Assembly (NCBI GenBank): GCA_019636655.1
Contig: JAHBXB010000001.1
Coordinates: forward strand, 186,001-250,000
DNA from: Phycisphaeraceae bacterium
GTDB taxonomy: Bacteria; Planctomycetota; Phycisphaerae; Phycisphaerales; UBA1924
Length of the DNA stretch: 64,000 nucleotides
Direction of reading: 5' to 3'
Part shown: one piece after another, positions 35,359 to 44,355 of the stretch
Layout: each line of letters starts with the position of its first letter
How positions within the stretch are numbered: the first letter of the stretch is position 1
Notes under the pieces: model-generated
What the model saw: the letters and a program-made list of their open reading frames with translations, nothing else
Told to the model about the DNA's origin: nothing
Databases searched by the model: none
Made by a program: the position numbers and the translations under genes

Positions 35359-35844
35359 TTGATCCAGATCCGCCGAATCCTGATGGACGATGCCCTGTAC
35401 GCACAGGAATGCGCGCTCCGCGAGGCCGTGCTCCTCGGACCCATCGGCTTCGACCTCGACCGCTTCCGCCGGGAGTTCCCGGGGATCGAGGAGCGGATGG
35501 AGCACTACGTCGCAGTCTTCGACCACCCATCCGGGCCGCGGGTCGTTGGCAGCGTGGGGCTTGTGGTCGATCACCCGGCCAAGGGCGTCGGCAAACTGAC
35601 CCAGATGTGTGTCGACCCGCAGAGGCAAGGCGAGGGGATCGGCAAGCGGCTGGTCGTCGCCGTTGAGCGAAGGGCGTTTGGTGAACTGGAACTGGCGGAA
35701 CTGTTCTGCCACGCCCAGATCGCCGCGTGCGGGTTCTACCGCCGCCTCGCGTGGAACCCCGATGGCGAGGTCTTTACCGAGGCCGGGATTGAGCACCGTA
35801 AGATGATCCTGCGGCCCTCCCTCGGCGAACCCGCCGAGGCCTGA
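35359..35844 (+). CDS. GNAT-family N-acetyltransferase
   Basis: A 161-residue acetyltransferase. The acetyl-CoA loop is seen in KLTQMCVDPQRQGEGIGKRL (strand beta-4 plus QxxGxG), followed by AVERRAFGELELAELFCHAQ and the closing CGFYRRLAWNPDGEVFTEAG. It resembles the ElaA/YitI-like branch of small-molecule acetyltransferases, but the substrate is unknown. Translation probably begins at TTG 35359 with CCGGAG in front; ATG 35383 is a shorter alternative. It is divergent from the zinc-ribbon membrane gene across a 111-base spacer that must carry both promoters. Confidence 0.82.
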   Translation: MIQIRRILMDDALYAQECALREAVLLGPIGFDLDRFRREFPGIEERMEHYVAVFDHPSGPRVVGSVGLVVDHPAKGVGKLTQMCVDPQRQGEGIGKRLVVAVERRAFGELELAELFCHAQIAACGFYRRLAWNPDGEVFTEAGIEHRKMILRPSLGEPAEA

Positions 35845-35936
35845 ACTTGCGTATCGAACGCTCAGGCCGGTAGCCGCACAAAGGGCCGGGTGGAATACTT
35901 CCTAGGCGAAAGCCGGGGCGGGCGTGCGGAGCCGCG

Positions 35937-36416
35937 ATGATCGATCCCGATCCATCCGTGCGAGACCTTTTCACCCGCCATGGCCTGCGATGCACCCGCC
36001 AGCGGGAGGTGGTCTACGCCGCTCTGCTCGCGTGCAAGAACCACCCGACCGCCGAGGAACTCTTCCGCCTCGCCCGCGGCTGCGAGTCCGGGCTTTCTCT
36101 GGCCACGGTGTACAACGCGCTTGATGCGTTCATCCGCTCTGGACTCTGCCGGCGTCTTCCATCCAGTCACAACGGGGGCCCGGTATCTGGCGGCTGCCGG
36201 TTCGACGCCTCGACCGACTCGCACGTCCACACCGTCTCGGCGTCTGGACAGGTCCGCGACCTGCCGGCCGACCTCTCATCCGCCGTTCTGGACTCGATTC
36301 CGGATCACCTGCTGCGCGAGATCGAGAGACGCCTCGGCGCGCGGATCATGCGAGTCGGAGTCGACCTGATCGTGTACGACGACGGAGGCGAAGCACCCCC
36401 AACGGGGTGTGCCTGA
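35937..36416 (+). CDS. Fur-family transcriptional regulator lacking structural Cys
   Basis: A 159-residue winged-helix protein of the Fur family. The DNA-binding domain is clear: FTRHGLRCTRQREVVYAALL, NHPTAEELFRLARG and SLATVYNALDAFIRSGL. In the dimerisation domain the usual HxH...C..CG segment reads DSHVHTVSASGQVRDLP, so the His pair remains but both Cys of the structural zinc site are lost, and no C-terminal CxxC is present. Metal sensing may therefore differ from Fur, Zur or PerR. The C-terminus ends in a short low-complexity tail. Regulated genes are unknown; the nearby efflux and transport genes are possible but unproven targets. Confidence 0.86.
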   Translation: MIDPDPSVRDLFTRHGLRCTRQREVVYAALLACKNHPTAEELFRLARGCESGLSLATVYNALDAFIRSGLCRRLPSSHNGGPVSGGCRFDASTDSHVHTVSASGQVRDLPADLSSAVLDSIPDHLLREIERRLGARIMRVGVDLIVYDDGGEAPPTGCA

Positions 36417-36522
36417 CCCCGCCCGAGATCTGCTATTTGGGTGTGTCCGCTGTCAAGACGCCGGGGCCTTAGGCCGATATCCCGGGTACCGCCCCGGTTC
36501 TCGGGCGTCCCGGAGGTCGCCA

Positions 36523-36912
36523 GTGTCACCTGTCGCCAACCGCCGTCGCCACCAGCGCTACGTGCTGCAGCCCATGTACACGCCTGTCGCGGTCAGGCTG
36601 CTCGACCGCGAGCAGTTCGATATTGAGGGGCACGCGTACGACATCTCGGTGGGGGGGATGCGCTTTGAACTCGACGAGCGGGTCGCGCCCGGCACCACGG
36701 TGGCGATCCAGATCACCCTCCCCATGACCGACGAGACGGAGGTCGGACCCGGGCGTTCGATCTATGTGCTCGCGACGATCGTGTGGATCGAGGATGATGA
36801 TGTCCCCGGCCCGGTGCGCACCGCTGCGGTGTTCAACCACTTCGCGAGAGTGGGGGACCAGGAGCGGCTGGCGCGGCAGTTCTCCACCGGTCGATTCCGG
36901 CTCGCGGCCTGA
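36523..36912 (+). CDS. PilZ-domain protein
   Basis: A 129-residue single-domain PilZ protein, a candidate cyclic-di-GMP receptor. The arginine motif is in NRRRHQRYVLQP at the N-terminus, and the D/NxSxxG motif is AYDISVGGMRFEL. Strands ending in SIYVLATIVWIEDDD and the closing AAVFNHFARVGDQERLARQF complete the barrel and C-terminal helix. The start is GTG 36523, chosen for the GGAGGT site ending about 7 bases upstream; longer readings add a non-coding stretch. It stands between the Fur-like gene and glpK on the same strand. A link to the HD-GYP regulator elsewhere in the window is conceivable. Confidence 0.87.
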   Translation: MSPVANRRRHQRYVLQPMYTPVAVRLLDREQFDIEGHAYDISVGGMRFELDERVAPGTTVAIQITLPMTDETEVGPGRSIYVLATIVWIEDDDVPGPVRTAAVFNHFARVGDQERLARQFSTGRFRLAA

Positions 36913-36999
36913 GCACGCTCCTCCAGGAAATCGGCTGGGAACCGCGCCGCGGGTGTGGTATCGTCGGGCCTTCCGAGGGTGATCCCACTGGAGGCGGCG

Positions 37000-38490
37000 A
37001 TGCCGTTTGTCCTCGCGCTCGATCAGGGCACCACATCATCACGGTCGATCGTGTTCTCGCCCGACGGCACGCCCGTGGCGCAGAAGCAGATCGAGTTTCG
37101 TCAGATCTTTCCCAGGGCCGGCTGGGTCGAGCACGACCCGATGGAAATCTGGTCGTCGCAGCTCGCGTCCCTCAGCGGGGCGCTCGCGGCGGCCGGCGTC
37201 CGCGCGTCGGACTTGGCCGCGGTGGGGATCACGAATCAGCGGGAGACGACGATCGTCTGGGATCGTGCCACCTCCCGGCCTGTCTACAACGCCATCGTCT
37301 GGCAGGACCGCCGGACCGCGGAAGCGTGCGACCGGCTGCGCCACGACGGCGCCGAGCCGACCATCCGCGAGAAGACGGGCCTTGTCATCGACTCGTACTT
37401 CTCGGGAACCAAGATCGGCTGGATCCTCGACAACGTCCCCGGCCTCCGCGCCCGCGCCGAGCGGGGCGAACTCGCGTTCGGGACCGTCGATTCCTGGCTC
37501 ATCTGGAACCTGACGGGCGGGAAGGTCCATGCAACAGATGCGACCAATGCCTCGCGGACGATGTTGTACAACATCCACACGGGCGAGTGGGACCCTGATC
37601 TGCTCCGCCTCCTTCGTGTGCCTGAGGCCCTGCTGCCCCGCGTCGTCGAGTGCTCGGGCACGATCGCGACGGTGGACCCGGACCTGCCGGCGGCACGGGC
37701 CCCGATCGCGGGGGTCGCGGGCGACCAGCACGCCGCGCTCTTCGGCCAGGCCTGCCACGTGCCGGGGATGGCCAAGGCCACGTACGGCACCGGGTGCTTC
37801 CTCCTCCAGACGCTCGGGCCCAAGCCGGTACTGTCCCAATCCGGCCTCCTGACCACGATCGCGTGGAGCCTGGGCGGCAGCGTGACGTACGCGCTGGAGG
37901 GAGCGGTGTTCATCGGCGGGGCGATCGTGCAGTGGCTGCGCGACGGTCTCCGCATCATCCGGTCGTCGGACGAGGTGGAAGCGCTCGCCGCGTCGGTCCC
38001 GGATTCCGGAGGGGTGTGCCTGGTTCCGGCGCTCGCGGGGCTTGGTGCGCCGCACTGGGACCAGTACGCGCGGGGCCTGATCATCGGCCTGACGCGAGGC
38101 ACGACCCACGCCCACATCGCCCGTGCCGCGCTCGAGGGCATCGCCTTTGAGGTGGCGGACCTGATGGATGCCATGCGGAAGGACTCTGGGGCGCAGCTTC
38201 CGGAGCTCCGCGCCGACGGCGGGGCGTCCGTGAACGCGCTGCTGATGCGGTTCCAGGCCGAGGCTCTGGGTGTTCCCGTGTCGTGCTCGGCCATCCCAGA
38301 GACAACTGCCCTCGGCGCGGCATTCCTTGCGGGCCTCGGCGTCGGGGTGTTCAAGTCCGTGGATGAGATCGCATCGCATTGGAAGCAGGGACCTCGGTAC
38401 GAGCCCGCGATGGATCGGGCCGAGATGGACCGACTCCGGACGCGCTGGCGGCGGGCCCTGGATCGGTGCCGGAACTGGGAGCGAGAATGA
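37000..38490 (+). CDS. glpK: Glycerol kinase (GlpK)
   Basis: GlpK phosphorylates glycerol to sn-glycerol 3-phosphate with ATP in the cytoplasm. The 496-residue length matches the family. Diagnostic segments are [15 protein letters not shown] near the N-terminus, [70 protein letters not shown], the FGGY-type [12 protein letters not shown], and [23 protein letters not shown] 37000 is preceded by GGAGG. The stop overlaps the start of glpD in ATGA, so the pair is translationally coupled into one glycerol-use operon. No glycerol facilitator gene is visible nearby. Confidence 0.97.
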   Translation: MPFVLALDQGTTSSRSIVFSPDGTPVAQKQIEFRQIFPRAGWVEHDPMEIWSSQLASLSGALAAAGVRASDLAAVGITNQRETTIVWDRATSRPVYNAIVWQDRRTAEACDRLRHDGAEPTIREKTGLVIDSYFSGTKIGWILDNVPGLRARAERGELAFGTVDSWLIWNLTGGKVHATDATNASRTMLYNIHTGEWDPDLLRLLRVPEALLPRVVECSGTIATVDPDLPAARAPIAGVAGDQHAALFGQACHVPGMAKATYGTGCFLLQTLGPKPVLSQSGLLTTIAWSLGGSVTYALEGAVFIGGAIVQWLRDGLRIIRSSDEVEALAASVPDSGGVCLVPALAGLGAPHWDQYARGLIIGLTRGTTHAHIARAALEGIAFEVADLMDAMRKDSGAQLPELRADGGASVNALLMRFQAEALGVPVSCSAIPETTALGAAFLAGLGVGVFKSVDEIASHWKQGPRYEPAMDRAEMDRLRTRWRRALDRCRNWERE

Positions 38491-40046
38491 TCCGTGACGA
38501 GATGATCGGCGCCCTGCGTCGCCGGGGCGATCAGGCCTGGGACGTCGTCGTGATCGGCGGCGGCGCCACGGGGGCGTACGTGGCCCTCGACGCGGCCTCC
38601 CGCGGCTATTCCGTGGCGCTCTTCGAGCGGCACGACTTCGGTAAGGGAACCTCCAGCCGCTCGACGAAGCTTGTCCATGGCGGCGTGCGGTACCTGGAGC
38701 AGGGGAATGTCTCCCTCGTCATGGAGGCCCTCAAGGAGCGGGGCCTGCTCCGCGACAACGCGCCCCACCTGGTCCACGACCTCGCGTTCATCGTGCCGAC
38801 CTTCGATTGGTGGGAGGGACCGTTCTACGGGATCGGCCTGCGGCTCTACGACATGCTCGCCGGCAAGTTCGGCTTCGGCGCCTCGCGGAATCTCAGCAAA
38901 GAGGACACGCTCGCCCGCATTCCGACGCTCCGCACGGACGGGCTCCGCGGCGGCGTGATGTACTTCGACGGTCAGTTCGACGACGCGCGCCTGCTGATCA
39001 ACATCCTGCAGACCGCCGTCGAGCAGGGCGCTACGGCGGTCAACTTCTGCCCCGTCGAATCGATGATCATCGAGGACTCGGTCGTGGCGGGGGTTGTCGC
39101 GAGGGACGCGGAATCGGGCGCACGGCTGGTCGCCCGGGCGCGGGTCGTGGTCAACGCCACGGGCCCGTTCGCGGATTCGGTCCGGCGGATGGCCGAGCCG
39201 GGGGCGGAAGCGATGATCGCGCCGAGCACAGGGGTTCACCTGGTGCTCGACCGCTCGTTCCTGCCGGGCGATGCGGCCATCCTGGTGCCGCATACCCCGG
39301 ACGGGCGCGTGCTGTTCGCGATCCCGTGGCACGGGCACGCGCTGGTCGGGACCACCGACAACCCCATCCCCACGCCGGTGCCCGAGCCCCACCCGACGAG
39401 CGACGAGATCGACTTCGTCCTGCAGACCGTCTCCGGGTATCTGCAGAAACCGCCGATGCAGGCGGACGTCCTCTCGTGCTTCAGCGGCATCAGACCGCTG
39501 GTGTCCGCCGGGGGCAAGAGCACGGCCAAGCTCTCCCGGGACCACACCGTCCACATCGATCCCTCCGGACTGCTGACGATCGCCGGCGGGAAGTGGACGA
39601 CTTCGCGCCGGATGGCGGAAGACGCCGTGAACCACGCGGCGACGCTCGGCCGGCTGGACGAGCGAGACTGCGTGACGCGAAGCCTGCGGATCCACGGCCA
39701 TCTCGACCATCCCACGCCGCTCGCCGACCTCGGCGGGTACGGGTCGGACGCGGGGGAGATCGAGACGCTGCGGAGGAGCGAGCCGGCCCTCGCGGCGAGG
39801 TTGCATCCGGCACTGCCCTATACCGGGGCCGAGGTGGTCTGGGCGGCTCGGCGCGAGATGGCGAGGGGTGTGGAAGATGTGCTGGCTCGCAGGACTCGCG
39901 CATTGTTCCTGAACGCTCGTGCGGCGATGGAGATGGCGCCGGCGGTCGCGGGGCTCCTGGCCGGCGAGCTGGGGAAACCCGAGGCGTGGGCGCGCGCGCA
40001 GGTCGAGGAGTTCGCGGCGGTCGCGGCGGGGTACCTGCCGCGGTAG
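38487..40046 (+). CDS. glpD: Glycerol-3-phosphate dehydrogenase, FAD-dependent (GlpD)
   Basis: GlpD oxidises glycerol 3-phosphate to dihydroxyacetone phosphate and passes electrons to the quinone pool at the inner membrane. The 519-residue protein has the FAD-binding [20 protein letters not shown] near residue 20, [58 protein letters not shown], and a C-terminal [20 protein letters not shown]. All match the GlpA/GlpD family. ATG 38487 overlaps the glpK stop by 4 bases. Together the two convert glycerol to a glycolytic intermediate. No separate GlpB/GlpC subunits are seen, so an aerobic-type enzyme is most likely. Confidence 0.96.
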   Translation: MIRDEMIGALRRRGDQAWDVVVIGGGATGAYVALDAASRGYSVALFERHDFGKGTSSRSTKLVHGGVRYLEQGNVSLVMEALKERGLLRDNAPHLVHDLAFIVPTFDWWEGPFYGIGLRLYDMLAGKFGFGASRNLSKEDTLARIPTLRTDGLRGGVMYFDGQFDDARLLINILQTAVEQGATAVNFCPVESMIIEDSVVAGVVARDAESGARLVARARVVVNATGPFADSVRRMAEPGAEAMIAPSTGVHLVLDRSFLPGDAAILVPHTPDGRVLFAIPWHGHALVGTTDNPIPTPVPEPHPTSDEIDFVLQTVSGYLQKPPMQADVLSCFSGIRPLVSAGGKSTAKLSRDHTVHIDPSGLLTIAGGKWTTSRRMAEDAVNHAATLGRLDERDCVTRSLRIHGHLDHPTPLADLGGYGSDAGEIETLRRSEPALAARLHPALPYTGAEVVWAARREMARGVEDVLARRTRALFLNARAAMEMAPAVAGLLAGELGKPEAWARAQVEEFAAVAAGYLPR

Positions 40047-40056
40047 GCGGGGCGCT

Positions 40057-41292
40057 TCATGCCGTTGGCGGGGGATCGCCGTTGATCTCGACCTCGTCGG
40101 GGGCGACAACCGCGGGCTCGGGGCCCGGCTCGGCGCGGGCCATCGTGCCGGGGACGATCCCGGGCATCCAGATCTCGGTCTCGTCCTGGCCGTCGCTGAC
40201 GCGGCGCATGAGCAGGTAGAGGATGGTGACGCCCGACATGGCGGTGGTGATCACGTAGGCCAGGACGACGACGACCGCGGCGCTCGTCCAGAGCTTCAGG
40301 ACAGACCCGGTCGCGGCGTAGGTGCCGGTGGTTGAGTCGGACATGGCGCCGCGGCCGGCGGTGGATTCGATGATCATGGAGCGGGCATGGTCGCCGGCCC
40401 AGGCCTGGGCCCCCTGGGCGGCGAAGCCGACGGTGTTGGAGACCACGATCCACGCGACCACGCCCGCGACCCAGACGACGGCACCGGTGATCAGGAGGTA
40501 GGTGACCAGGCGGAGGGGCCGGCCCAGAACGTACGCGTAGGCCCGTTGGATCGCGTCGAGGGCGTCGGCGCCGTCGCAGGTCACGGCCGGCACGAGCAGG
40601 TGATGACCGACCCAGTATCCGACGGCGACGGCCACGGCGACGAGTGAGAGCAGCAGGGAGAGCCCGAACAGGACGGATCCGAGCAGGTTGATGACGGGCC
40701 AGCGGAGCAGGAGCAGTCCGAACACGGCGGTGCCGAGGGCGATGGCCCAGATCAGGAGCCACGGCGCGACGATCGAGCCGACAAGGCTCTTCCACCGGCC
40801 GATGGCGAACCCCGCCGCTTCAGGCCATGAGATCCGGATGCCCTGGGCGAACTCGCACGCGGCCATGCGGCTGATGGCCCCCATCCCGACGAGCCACACC
40901 CAGAGCATGAGCGGGCCGAAGACCAGCACGGTGATGGGGAACTGCCGCGCCGCTTCCAGGGGGCCGCGGACCCCCCAGCGCCACACGGCGCTCGGGAGAT
41001 CGCCGGATCGGACGGCGGACCATCCGGTCGGGCCGAACGCCGAGGCGATGATCGCGCTGCGGTTGTCGGCCGAGAGGGTCATGATGCGTCCGTCGATCCA
41101 CGTGCCGGCCTGCGAGAGCGCGGCGACCGCCACGATCGCGAGGAACGCGACGACCAGCTTGCCCGCCCCGAGACCCAGGAGCGGCGCGCGGAGGAGCTTG
41201 GGCCAGAGCAGGTCGGCGGTCAGGTCGGAGAGTGTGACTGCGGATGGCATGGCGCCTGAGGGCCTGGATGTCGTGTGGGTCGGACGTGCCAT
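40057..41292 (-). CDS. Polytopic membrane protein of unknown function
   Basis: A 411-residue membrane protein with about six helices (for example LVVAFLAIVAVAALS, ITVLVFGPLMLWVWLVGM, APWLLIWAIALGTAVFGLLL, LLSLVAVAVAVGYWVGH, LVTYLLITGAVVWVAGVVAW, SAAVVVVLAYVITTAMSGVT). A charged C-terminal tail of ~50 residues (EIWMPGIVPGTMARAE onwards) is cytoplasmic or disordered. The cytosolic loop AVTCDGADALDAIQRAYAYV resembles polytopic domains seen in planctomycetes, but I do not recognise a family. AGGAG precedes ATG 41292. It converges with glpD (10 bases apart) and is divergent from the LemA gene across 115 bases. Confidence 0.75.
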   Translation of the reverse strand: MARPTHTTSRPSGAMPSAVTLSDLTADLLWPKLLRAPLLGLGAGKLVVAFLAIVAVAALSQAGTWIDGRIMTLSADNRSAIIASAFGPTGWSAVRSGDLPSAVWRWGVRGPLEAARQFPITVLVFGPLMLWVWLVGMGAISRMAACEFAQGIRISWPEAAGFAIGRWKSLVGSIVAPWLLIWAIALGTAVFGLLLLRWPVINLLGSVLFGLSLLLSLVAVAVAVGYWVGHHLLVPAVTCDGADALDAIQRAYAYVLGRPLRLVTYLLITGAVVWVAGVVAWIVVSNTVGFAAQGAQAWAGDHARSMIIESTAGRGAMSDSTTGTYAATGSVLKLWTSAAVVVVLAYVITTAMSGVTILYLLMRRVSDGQDETEIWMPGIVPGTMARAEPGPEPAVVAPDEVEINGDPPPTA

Positions 41293-41360
41293 GGGGCGCT
41301 CCTGCGGACGGGGTGTGCAGCGGTCTCATCCTACCAGAGGCACACCGGAACGAAAAAAAC

Positions 41361-41366
41361 TACAAT
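41361..41366 (+). promoter_or_regulatory. Candidate -10 element upstream of lemA
   Basis: TACAAT matches five of six bases of the housekeeping -10 box and lies 42 bases before the lemA start, next to an A-rich run. No good -35 box is seen 16-18 bases upstream, so support is weak. Confidence 0.3.
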
Positions 41367-41407
41367 CAATCCGAATCATCACGTCAAGAACCAGTGGAGG
41401 AGCCCTC

Positions 41408-41986
41408 ATGACGCCGTCCATCATCATCGCGGTCGTGCTCGGCGGTCTGCTGATCGTCGTCGCGCTCTGGGTCATCGCCGTGTACAACTCGCTTGTGGGC
41501 AAGCGGGTGGATGCGGACAACGGGTGGGCCCAGATCGACGTGCAGCTCAAGCGGCGGTACGACCTGATCCCCAACCTGGTCGAGACGGTGAAGGGGTACG
41601 CGTCCCATGAAAAGGGGACGCTCGAGGCGGTCATCTCGGCCCGGTCGCGGGCGGTGGACGTGTCGAACTCGTCGGTCGCCCAGCGGGCGGAGGCTGAGAA
41701 CATGCTCGGCCAGGCGTTGGGCCGGCTGATCGCGCTCTCCGAGGCGTACCCGGATCTCAAGGCCAACAGCAACTTTGCGGCGCTGCAGGAAGAACTGGCC
41801 TCGACGGAGAACAAGATCGGCTTCTCGCGCCAGCACTACAACGACTGTGTGGCGAGGTACGAGCAGGCGAGGCAGATGTTTCCCGGCTCCGTGGTGGCTG
41901 GGGCGTTCAACTTCGCCAAGAGGGACTACTTCGAGGTTCAGGATTCCGGCCAGAGGGAGGCGCCGAAGGTCAAGTTCGGCGCGTGA
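41408..41986 (+). CDS. LemA family protein
   Basis: A 192-residue membrane-anchored LemA protein. One N-terminal helix (SIIIAVVLGGLLIVVALWVI) leads to the conserved helical domain: VYNSLVGKRVDADNGWAQID, VQLKRRYDLIPNLVETVKGY, EAYPDLKANSNFAALQEELA, STENKIGFSRQHYNDCVARY and VAGAFNFAKRDYFE. LemA proteins are linked to membrane stress and signalling, but their biochemical role is unsettled. The ribosome site GGAGGAG precedes ATG 41408. The M48 protease gene follows 51 bases downstream. That pairing recurs in many bacteria and suggests that the two act together at the membrane. Confidence 0.95.
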   Translation: MTPSIIIAVVLGGLLIVVALWVIAVYNSLVGKRVDADNGWAQIDVQLKRRYDLIPNLVETVKGYASHEKGTLEAVISARSRAVDVSNSSVAQRAEAENMLGQALGRLIALSEAYPDLKANSNFAALQEELASTENKIGFSRQHYNDCVARYEQARQMFPGSVVAGAFNFAKRDYFEVQDSGQREAPKVKFGA

Positions 41987-42037
41987 ACCGGCCCGGGGCG
42001 CGGCCGGTTGGAGCCGCCGCCTTCTTGAGCAAACCCG

Positions 42038-43102
42038 ATGTCCCAGACACCCCCTCCACCGCCGGGAAGGCCGTCCCGCCTCAACGAGGCAACCGGGAAG
42101 CTGCGCGCCGAGATCTCCGCGTACCCGGGGTCGATCACGTACGTCGACCTGATGCGAAAGAACAAGCGTGAGTCGGTGATGCTGATGGTGGTGATGGTGC
42201 TGCTCGGGGTTGTCCTGGGCGGGGTCATCTCGGGGGCGCTCACGGCCTACGCGGGGGCGAGCGCGGCGGACCTGCTGCCGTCGGTCGTCCTCGGCGCCGC
42301 GGCGGCGCTGGTCGTGGCCTCGCTCGGGGCGACATGGTCGTGGTTCGGGGGCGACTCGGCCATCCTGGCGATGTCGGGGGCACGCGAGATCACCAAGCCC
42401 GATGACCCGCAGTTGTTCAACGTGGTCGAGGAGTGCGCCATCGCCGCGGGCCTGCCGGTGCCGCGCGTGTACCTCATCAACGACACGGCGCTGAACGCAT
42501 TCGCGACGGGCCGGGACCCGCAGCACGCCTCGGTGGCGATCACGACCGGGCTGCGGAACGTGCTCAACCGCGACGAACTCCAGGGGGTCATCGCGCACGA
42601 GGTGGCCCATATCCGGCACTACGACGTCCGTTTCGCCATGCTGATGGCGACGATGGTGGGGCTGATCGTCTTCGCGAGCGATGCGTTCCGGCGGATCCTC
42701 TGGTACGCCCCTCGCGGGGGGCGGGGCGGGTCCCGCGGCGGCGGCAAGGAGGGGGGCGGGGCGGCGGTGGCGATCCTGTTCATCGCGGCGATCCTGCTGT
42801 CGATCCTTGCCCCGATCTTCGCGTTCCTGATCCAGATGGCGTACTCGCGCCAGAGGGAGTTTCTGGCCGATGCCGGGGCGGTGGAGATCACCCGGAATCC
42901 GGAGGGGCTGGCTTCGGCGCTGCTCAAGCTTGCCGACGACCCGGAGCCGCTGGTGGACACCGCGAACCGGGGGACCGCTCACCTGTTCATCGTGAATCCG
43001 CTGAAGCGGATGCACGATGCCCACCAGTCCCTGGATTCGATGTTCCTGTCCCACCCGCCGATCCAGAAGCGGGTGGCGCGCCTCATGGCGCTCACCCGGT
43101 GA
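42038..43102 (+). CDS. M48 family zinc metalloprotease (HtpX-like)
   Basis: A 354-residue membrane protease of the M48 family, proposed to degrade damaged membrane proteins. Two N-terminal helices (VMLMVVMVLLGVVLGGVISG and LPSVVLGAAAALVVASLGA) precede the catalytic HEVAH at 187-191 in GVIAHEVAHIRHYD. The third zinc ligand is probably the Glu in QREFLADAGAVEIT. Substrate-fold elements are VPRVYLINDTALNAFATGRD and a C-terminal SHPPIQKRVARLMAL. A Gly/Arg-rich loop (GGRGGSRGGGKEGGG) sits between the second pair of helices. It follows lemA closely on the same strand. Its length is above HtpX (~290), mainly because of the longer N-terminus and Gly loop. Confidence 0.94.
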   Translation: MSQTPPPPPGRPSRLNEATGKLRAEISAYPGSITYVDLMRKNKRESVMLMVVMVLLGVVLGGVISGALTAYAGASAADLLPSVVLGAAAALVVASLGATWSWFGGDSAILAMSGAREITKPDDPQLFNVVEECAIAAGLPVPRVYLINDTALNAFATGRDPQHASVAITTGLRNVLNRDELQGVIAHEVAHIRHYDVRFAMLMATMVGLIVFASDAFRRILWYAPRGGRGGSRGGGKEGGGAAVAILFIAAILLSILAPIFAFLIQMAYSRQREFLADAGAVEITRNPEGLASALLKLADDPEPLVDTANRGTAHLFIVNPLKRMHDAHQSLDSMFLSHPPIQKRVARLMALTR

Positions 43103-43291
43103 TGCCGATGCCCCGTGTACTGCGTTGTCCGCTGAGTGCATGGTCCCGCCCCCCGTTCCACCCCATTTCCCTGTGCCGCCGTGGTCCGCACCGTCACACC
43201 GATCATGGCATGCTTCGGATGATCCGTCCAGGGTCGTGTGTGCAGTGACGCGATTTGGCGCACAGATCCGATCAGCCGCTACCATCGACCC

Positions 43292-44179
43292 ATGTCCAAG
43301 TCGCTTCAACGGTGGATCCTGCCGCTCCTTGCCCTCCTTGTGCTGGGTCCGTTGGCGGGCTGGATGACGGTGTCGCTGCGGTCCTCCAACGGGGGCGAGG
43401 GCACGTCGATCCTGGTCTGCAGTTCGTGGGTCCGCGGCCTGGGGGCATGCCTGGGGGCGTTCGCGCTCGCCGCGGTCGCCGGGTGCCTCTCGGGGCGGAT
43501 GCTGACGAGGAGTTGGGGGTTCTTCTGCGCGGGGCTGGTGTTGGCGTGGGCGGCGTGGGGGACGGGGACGATCGCGGAGGTCCTGCGAACAACGAACTCG
43601 TCGGGCACGTTCCTGATTCTCTCGGTGGAGGGCCTGATCGTCGGCGGTCTGGGTGTCGTGCTGGCGGCGCTGATCGCACGGGCGTCTCCCCGGGAGCATC
43701 CTGTCGCCGAGTCCTGGACGGACGATGACCACTCGGCGGTTCCGACGCTCGCCCTTGCCGTGGTGCTATCGCTGGTGGCGGGCGGAGTGGGGGCGTGGCT
43801 GATTGCTCAGAACTCGTTGAAGGGGCAGACAGTCGCCGCAGCGGTTGCGGCGGCGATCCTTGCGGCGGGGTTCGGCCGGCTGAGCGCTCAGCGGGCGCCG
43901 GCGCTGCTGTTCTTCGTCGTCATGGCCTGCCTGGCCGTGCTGGGGCCGGCGATGGCCATGGTGCTCAACTTCTCGCCCGGGGCGTCGGGGGCGTCGCGGC
44001 TGCAGGTGTTCCCGGCGAGTGCCGACGTAATCGCGGGGGTTCGGGCGGGCCTGCTGTTGCCGCTGGCCAGGCCGCTGCCGCTGGACTGGATTGCCGGGGC
44101 GTTCATCGGTATTCCGCTCGGGCTGAACTGGGCGGGATCGATGCTCGACCGCCATGCCCACGCTCCGGCCGCGGGGTGA
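43292..44179 (+). CDS. Polytopic membrane protein of unknown function
   Basis: A 295-residue protein with about eight hydrophobic helices (for example ILPLLALLVLGPLAGWMTVS, LGAFALAAVAGCLSG, FFCAGLVLAWAAWGTG, LIVGGLGVVLAALIA, LALAVVLSLVAGGVGAWLI, ALLFFVVMACLAVLGPAMAM, IAGAFIGIPLGLNWAGS). I recognise no family or catalytic motif. It is encoded downstream of the LemA/M48 pair in the same direction, with a 189-base gap. ATG 43292 is the only start that places the first helix at the N-terminus. A transport or membrane-structure role is only a guess. Confidence 0.7.
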   Translation: MSKSLQRWILPLLALLVLGPLAGWMTVSLRSSNGGEGTSILVCSSWVRGLGACLGAFALAAVAGCLSGRMLTRSWGFFCAGLVLAWAAWGTGTIAEVLRTTNSSGTFLILSVEGLIVGGLGVVLAALIARASPREHPVAESWTDDDHSAVPTLALAVVLSLVAGGVGAWLIAQNSLKGQTVAAAVAAAILAAGFGRLSAQRAPALLFFVVMACLAVLGPAMAMVLNFSPGASGASRLQVFPASADVIAGVRAGLLLPLARPLPLDWIAGAFIGIPLGLNWAGSMLDRHAHAPAAG

Positions 44180-44355
44180 GTTCGAGGCCTGGCTGCCAGC
44201 GGGTTCGCGACTTGGACGTTCCGGCTTGGCAGGTCAGGGTGTTTCCCGGGCCTCTTGGCAGCATCTGACACCGCGTGGGACCCGCATACGATCCCAAGCC
44301 CAACGTTGGAGGGTCGGGTGGCGGGGCAACGGAGGGGAGGGGGCGGAGAACGACA

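Noticed and set aside
37284-40109. 941-codon minus-strand frame opposite glpK and glpD
   Set aside because: It lies entirely opposite two certain genes, has no recognisable domain and shows the Arg/His-rich composition of antisense shadows.
41384-43732. 782-codon minus-strand frame opposite lemA and the M48 protease
   Set aside because: Antisense shadow of two certain genes; its composition is dominated by Arg, Asp, His and Pro.
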